Source: Chlorops oryzae (Eukaryota > Arthropoda > Insecta > Diptera > Chloropidae). Taken from it: a stretch of 64,000 nt of DNA. The stretch covers positions 97,386,670 through 97,450,669 of the forward strand of contig CM035806.1 in assembly GCA_020466095.1 (NCBI GenBank), given 5' to 3'. Position 1 is the stretch's first letter; every line of letters begins with the position of its first letter. Below, piece by piece: positions 59,103 through 64,000 of the stretch. The position numbers were made by a program, and so were the translations under genes. The notes beneath the pieces were generated by a model. It searched no databases, had not been told where the DNA came from, and saw nothing but the letters and a program-made list of their open reading frames with translations.

Positions 59103-59811
59103 GGGGGTCTTCTCATTGAAAACCCGTTTTTTGGACCCTTTTTAAAAAAATTCTTATTTGAAAACGCAAAGAATAATTGAAAACTTTTTTTATTTATTGT
59201 ATTACAAAAGGTTCAAAGTAAATAAAAAAATTTTTTTTGCCTCGATACGTGAGCTGTTCAAAAAGTAATGAGACTTCAAAGTTGGTGGTGAAAAAAAAGG
59301 TGCCGTCACGGCGGCCACGATTCCGGGTCTCCGGAGCGTCCGAAATGGAAAAAAAACGGGGTTATAATCAGTATAGATGTAATTCTCGGGTGAACCTCAA
59401 GCTTAATTTTGTGATTTTTTTTGACAAAATGGCGGCCATTCAAAAAAAAATTTCAATTTCGGGCTTTTTTTTTGTAGTTTAGTGTAAAAAAAAAAATAGT
59501 AAAAAAATTTTTTAAAATTATGGTCGAGGTTCACCCGAGAATGGTGACAATTCTGCGTCGATTCCACTTTGTTTCATGAAAATCGGTTCAGTTGAACTGG
59601 AGATATCATGGCCGCCAGTTCGAAAAACGTGGTTTCGAGATAAACGCGTTTAAAGTTTGAAGCAACGCAAAAATTACTCGTTTTAGCGCAGATCTTGCTC
59701 GACAAAGAAGGCTATATCCTCTAAACTATTTCGAATTTCAAAAAATACTTTTAGGGGCATATTCACAACTACCCAAGCTATAAAAAAAAGTTGCTCAATG
59801 AGAAGACCCCC
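59103..59811 (-). mobile_element. TTAA-flanked MITE, subfamily 2, copy T4 (709 bp)
   Basis: Inverted relative of T3, with TTAA at 59099-59102 and 59812-59815. High similarity over the full length, including the 'ggtctccggagcgtccgaaatgg' block. Confidence 0.8.
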
Positions 59812-59953
59812 TTAAAAAAAAAACTGTAGAAATATCCTTGAAAACCCTTTATTACTAAGCTCTTTTACAAAATTTTATATCTCAAAGAATAATTACTTAT
59901 ATAGAAATGCCCATATTCGGGATAGAAAGATGATGCAAATGGCGACTGATGAG

Positions 59954-60519
59954 CAGTGCCGGCCACCACTACATTTACTAATTGCGTTTGTATGCGTGCA
60001 CAGCGAAAAACAGTTGTGGATGTTTTCATACAAAATTGCATAAATTTTTCTTAGAGCCGATAAATCTTGTTCTTTAGAACTGGGAATGTCCCTGGATCGA
60101 TATACCGCCAAAACTGGGCGCCTCGTCCAAGAGGTAGGGATGGGTCATTTTGGAGCTTTTTCAGCTCATCTTGAGCTCTTTTATCTTGAAAATTTACAGT
60201 GAAGAGCAGAGAATTATTGTACAAATCAATGATGTGCTGAATTTATATATATTATATAATGAAATAACTGAATGTTAAGAACACGATGAAAAAATTCCTG
60301 AAGCATAAAAAAAATTCATTTTCTTCGAAGTGTATCAAGGCTGAAAAAATGTACGTTCTCATCTAGCTTCATCCGACGCAGCTCCGTCTCGCTTGACGTT
60401 TTCCACTCAACTGAACGAATTTTTTGCTCTCAGATTTGCTTCTCATTTGAGAGAAATTTTGTGCACATACGAGTGCTTACGCTCTTTTTGCTTCTAGCTT
60501 GCTTCCGTGGCCGGCACTG
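59954..60519 (+). mobile_element. hAT-type MITE J, copy 2 (566 bp)
   Basis: TIRs CAGTGCCGGCCAC / GTGGCCGGCACTG are perfect here; flanks CTGATGAG / CTGATGGG (7 of 8). Same orientation as copy 1. Confidence 0.85.
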
Positions 60520-61440
60520 CTGATGGGTAAAAAACCAAGGAATCCAAAATAAAAAATTTGTAATTTTACGCTGAGAAAAATTTCTCCACAAAACGAAAAT
60601 AAAAATGAGATCATTTTTTTCCCGGTCGACTATACCCTTTGGCCTTCGCATAAATTTTAACAAATTATAACTTTTATTATTAACACCATTGCGATAAATA
60701 GTTAAACATAAGTGAGGGCAAATTTGTTTCTTACGCGTTAAAGGGTTAAAAGACTCTATGCACTTCAGATTCGTTTTTGTTTAGTTATAAAACAGCTATA
60801 TACATACTAAATATAAGTATATAAACACATGTGCAGTTTAAAGCATGCTTAGAATAACAATCAAGGCATTTTAAAAACATTTTCTTAATAATTGCCACGA
60901 ACATCTTTGACAGCCGAGCATTTGTAGGAAATTAAATTAAATCAAAAAAATAACGGAAACCAAAAAATAAATTAATTAATAATGCAAATAATGTGGAAAG
61001 CAAAACAGCAAGCAAGCAATTCTTAGAATTTCACACAGCATTTCGACAATTTTTAAATTTGTTTTCGAAAGTTTTTGAAATTAATGCAATAATAGAAGGA
61101 CTCTTTATTGCTTAGTCGGGAAAAACTTCTCTGTTGCGCTGTATTTTTTTTTTTTTTTTTCACAACGTCCGACTTATCCAACTGAATTTTTTTTAAACAA
61201 TTATTTTAACTATTGAAATGCTCTGTGATGAAATTCTGTTTGTGATGTCACTACATAGCGATTTTCTTAAGTCCAATCTAAACTGTATGATTTCTCATTT
61301 GAGGCTCTGAGGATCGTATGTCAGTCGCCGCCATTCAAATATCAAAGAAGAACACCTTATCACACAAAAAGTTCCAAAAAAATTCCTTTACAATCTATCA
61401 TTCTCAACAGACTTCCTAAAAAATTTCCAGCTGTAGGTAT
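60520..61440. other. Single-copy-looking intron sequence upstream of NfI exon a
   Basis: No NfI start exon (short exon ending before DEFHPF with a donor) could be recognised here. Contains long A/T runs such as that at 61146-61160. Confidence 0.4.
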
Positions 61441-62440
61441 ACACCGAGAGAAAAAGGTAGTTATATTAACTGAAAAAGCAGGTTAAAATAACCGAGTTCA
61501 CCGTTAATTCTTAGGTTATGTGTAGTAGCGGTCAATTCAACAGTACAAACACAGTCAATAAGGATATAACTACCTCTCGGTAAAATCAACTGTCACCAGC
61601 GACTGGGAAAAAAAATTTAGTTTTCGCTTTGACTTTTTTTTTTATCTTCTTTTATTAATATTTTTTTTTATTAAATTATTATATTTTTTCTTTATTTATT
61701 TGTTTCTATTTAAATCTTTTTCTCTTTCATATCTCGTTAAATTTTCTCGCCTCGGCCGAGCACAAATTTAATTTATTGGTCAAAATGCTCACTTGAGCGT
61801 ATGGTTGCTCAAGTTTTGGGGAACGTGCTTAAGGAATTGTTTCACTCCCAAAATTTTTTGCTTGGAAATGAACCATTAAAAAAAAATTAAATAAATTAAA
61901 ACCTTAAAAACTTAGGGGGCATTTACACATTTGACAATTTTTTCAACATCTATGTCAAAACAATCTTCAAAAAGTGTACACGTAAGAATTTTTGACATCA
62001 AAATCGTTTTTTGAATCGAAAAAACATTTTAAATTTTGAAGTCAATTTTTTTTGATTTCAAACGTCAAAAGTGTAAATGGGCCTTTAGGAGAAAATTTTT
62101 GTCTTCCAAAACAACTACACTCTGAACAAACAAAAACTGTAATTGAAAAAAAAATCCAGAAAAATTCCCGCCGCCAGCAGGGATAGAACCCCGAAGCTCA
62201 CGACTGTCGAGTCACAGCTTTAACAACTGAGCTATCGAAACCTCCGGAGACGGTTGATCAGAATTCGAACTTATACGTCTAAGTGAACGAAAGCGAATTT
62301 GAACATAAAAAGTAACTGTTTTATAACTGTTCATTTGACTGCCTTTTTCAGTGCATTTAACGCGGAATACAGTTTATTTGACCACTCTTACTTTAACTGT
62401 TCTAAGTAGTTGATTTAACTGTTGTTATTTCTCTCGGTGT
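61441..62440 (-). mobile_element. TIR element C2 (reverse) with one tRNA-like module
   Basis: Same ACACCGAGAG...CTCTCGGTGT ends as C1 in the opposite orientation. Module 1 is at 62167-62240 (minus). Module 2 has been deleted between 'ctcggccgag' and 'aaatttaattt' (~61763). It contains a nested 170-bp MITE. Confidence 0.7.
61915..62084. mobile_element. PIF/Harbinger-like MITE (170 bp) nested in C2
   Basis: GGGGGCATTTACACATTTGAC and the inverse of GTCAAAAGTGTAAATGGGCC, flanked by TTA (61912-61914, 62085-62087). A TTA duplication with a GGG...TTTACAC terminus fits Harbinger. Comparison with C1 shows the uninterrupted host sequence. Confidence 0.75.
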
Positions 62441-62805
62441 ATATACTGCCCGAATATCGGCATTACCATCCTTTAATCTACTGAATTCATTTGGGTACTT
62501 TGCTTGGAATATATATAAAAAATTTGTTGTTTATTTTCCTCAATTGACTATCCTAAAACCAGACAAAATTACGACAATTGACCCAAAAAAACTGACCTAT
62601 GACCAGCCGTTTTGCGGACTAGTCCCTCCCCAAGATAGGCCCATGTTAAAAAGGTCAGTTGAATACATTTGAAGTGGAATTAGGAAGGGACTAGTAGTGG
62701 TAACATGAGGGACTGACCGAACGCTACACTTGGGTCAGTCCATATTTCTGCAGGGAATTCAAAGTAATATTTCTTTTATATATATGTTTATGTTTATATT
62801 TATAC

Positions 62806-63625
62806 ACTGAAGTTCAAAACTGTAACATTTTGTTCCAATTTTAAGTTAAGAAGCTGTTATTTTCTTTAATATAATTACTCGATGTAAGTTTTTATTATTA
62901 ATCCAACAATAATAAAAACTTACATTATTCAACTATATCCACTATTATTCTCTCTGCAGGAGGTGGTTCGATGGCGTATTTCGAACAATGGTGTCGGTTG
63001 ATTGGTTCACATCGGTGGAATAATTCGTCAGGAGCAGTACCTATCTATTCGGCAACAAGATATTCCCGATGTTGCCAGAAACATGGACCTTGCTGCTGAA
63101 TTTTTGATTTTTCAACAAATCAATGACCCAAAACACACCGCCCATGCTTATATCGTACGAGTTTTAATGTGGCCACTACAATCTGCAGACATGAATCCGA
63201 TAGAAAATTTTTGGAGCCACCACTAATCACAAATTTCCACGTACTCAAGTCCACCGAGAGGAATGACTGAGCTCTCGGAGCGAACAAAAGAAGTTTAGGA
63301 ATTTTTGCGGCTGAATTTTTACGTAGTTATACGAGTAGTATACCAGACCACATACGCGAATCAAAATAAGCAGAAGGATACTGGAGAAAATATGAAATTT
63401 ATCACTTTTGATAAATTTAATATAATAAAATATCGCGAGTGCAAAACTGTAACATTTGACTTTCCTTACATTTTGCTCTCGTACTTTTTATTCTATCGGT
63501 CAATTTACCTTACACTCTTCCTGCAGCGAGAATAATAGTGGAGCAATCCAACAATAATAAAAACATACAACGAGTAATTATATTAAAGAAACTAACAGCT
63601 TCTGAACTTAGAATTGTAACAACAT
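62806..63625 (+). pseudogene. Defective Tc1-like transposon with transposase C-terminal remnant
   Basis: Long inverted ends: 'aactgtaacattttgttccaattttaagttaagaagctgttattttctttaatataattactcg' and its inverse at 63568-63625. The internal frame 63002-63226 shows [10 protein letters not shown] and [15 protein letters not shown], the second D and final E blocks of Tc1 transposase, but about nine residues are missing between them and the N-terminal half is absent. The right end is cut by element B3. Confidence 0.8.
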
Positions 63626-64000
63626 CCCTGTAGCCAGTAGGTCGCCCCCGATATTTGTGACATGCTAAAGTGCCAGTCCTTGATGACTAGCCATTTCACC
63701 TACCACATGAACCCGAAAGAGTAGATAGGCCTCAGTTCACATTTTTCTATTCGCTGCGTATGAATTTTTACTTAATTTTTTTTGCTTTTTTTATAAATTA
63801 AAGTTTTTTTTTTGTTCATACTTCAGTTATTTTGGAAGACTAACATTTTCCACTAAGTTTTTAAGGTTTTATAATTATTATTTTTTTTAATGGTTCATTT
63901 TGAAGTAAAAAACTTTTGGAGTGAAAAAATTCGTTAAATTCGTTTCCTAAAAACTGCGCAACGCTAAACTCAAGTGAGCATTTTGACCAAGAAATTAAAT
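63626..64000 (+). mobile_element. TIR element B3, runs off the window
   Basis: CCCTGTAGCCAGTAGGTCGCC... follows element B1/B2 but lacks the first tRNA-like module: 'attcgctgcgtatgaattttt' jumps past it. Continues to the end of the window. Confidence 0.65.

Noticed and set aside
58740..64000. First coding exon of NfI
   Set aside because: No short ATG exon with a donor fitting phase 0 before DEFHPF could be supported; it is probably upstream of the window.

Overview
This is nuclear DNA from a higher (cyclorrhaphan) fly with a repeat-rich genome. Evidence: intron-split genes, Drosophila-type short introns (65-87 nt), a fly-lineage extracellular matrix protein (tiggrin), DINE-1-like interspersed repeats and many short TIR elements. 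I cannot name the species; a tephritid or calyptrate fly would fit the expanded introns.

Layout. Three genes lie head to tail on the minus strand. (1) 11133-4261 is tiggrin (Tig), a secreted integrin ligand: signal-peptide exon, a giant repeat exon with an RGD site, and a small last exon. (2) 36957-15702 is a muscle Z-disc type gene resembling the synaptopodin-2 / Drosophila CG1674 family. I rebuilt it exon by exon. It has two alternative first coding exons (33900 and 29292) and two alternative last exons (17618-16744 and 16435-15702); all four combinations fit by splice phase. One 85-nt internal exon is present twice, in a ~1.75 kb segmental duplication. (3) 58733-49358 is the body of nuclear factor I (NfI): seven exons including the whole CTF/NFI DNA-binding domain. 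Its first coding exon lies beyond the right part I could read, and its last exon was not found.

The rest is mostly transposon-derived: a hAT transposase relic at the left edge, a defective Tc1 element near the right edge, a 5'-truncated RNase H-bearing LINE with a perfect 11-bp target-site duplication, DINE-1-like elements, hAT, pogo, Harbinger and TTAA-type MITEs (several nested), and an unusual set of TIR-bounded elements that carry tRNA-like Pol III promoter modules.

Two coding exons show apparent one-base frame breaks (Tig near 4550; the Z-disc gene in a GAA microsatellite near 33140). Both could be sequence errors. The most interesting observations are the duplicated in-phase exon, the tRNA-module TIR elements, the Tig-Z-disc-NfI neighbourhood (which joins genes I recall from different Drosophila chromosome arms), and a close inverted pair of 0.73-kb TTAA elements that could form a long hairpin RNA. 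No prokaryotic-style or clearly new defence system is present.
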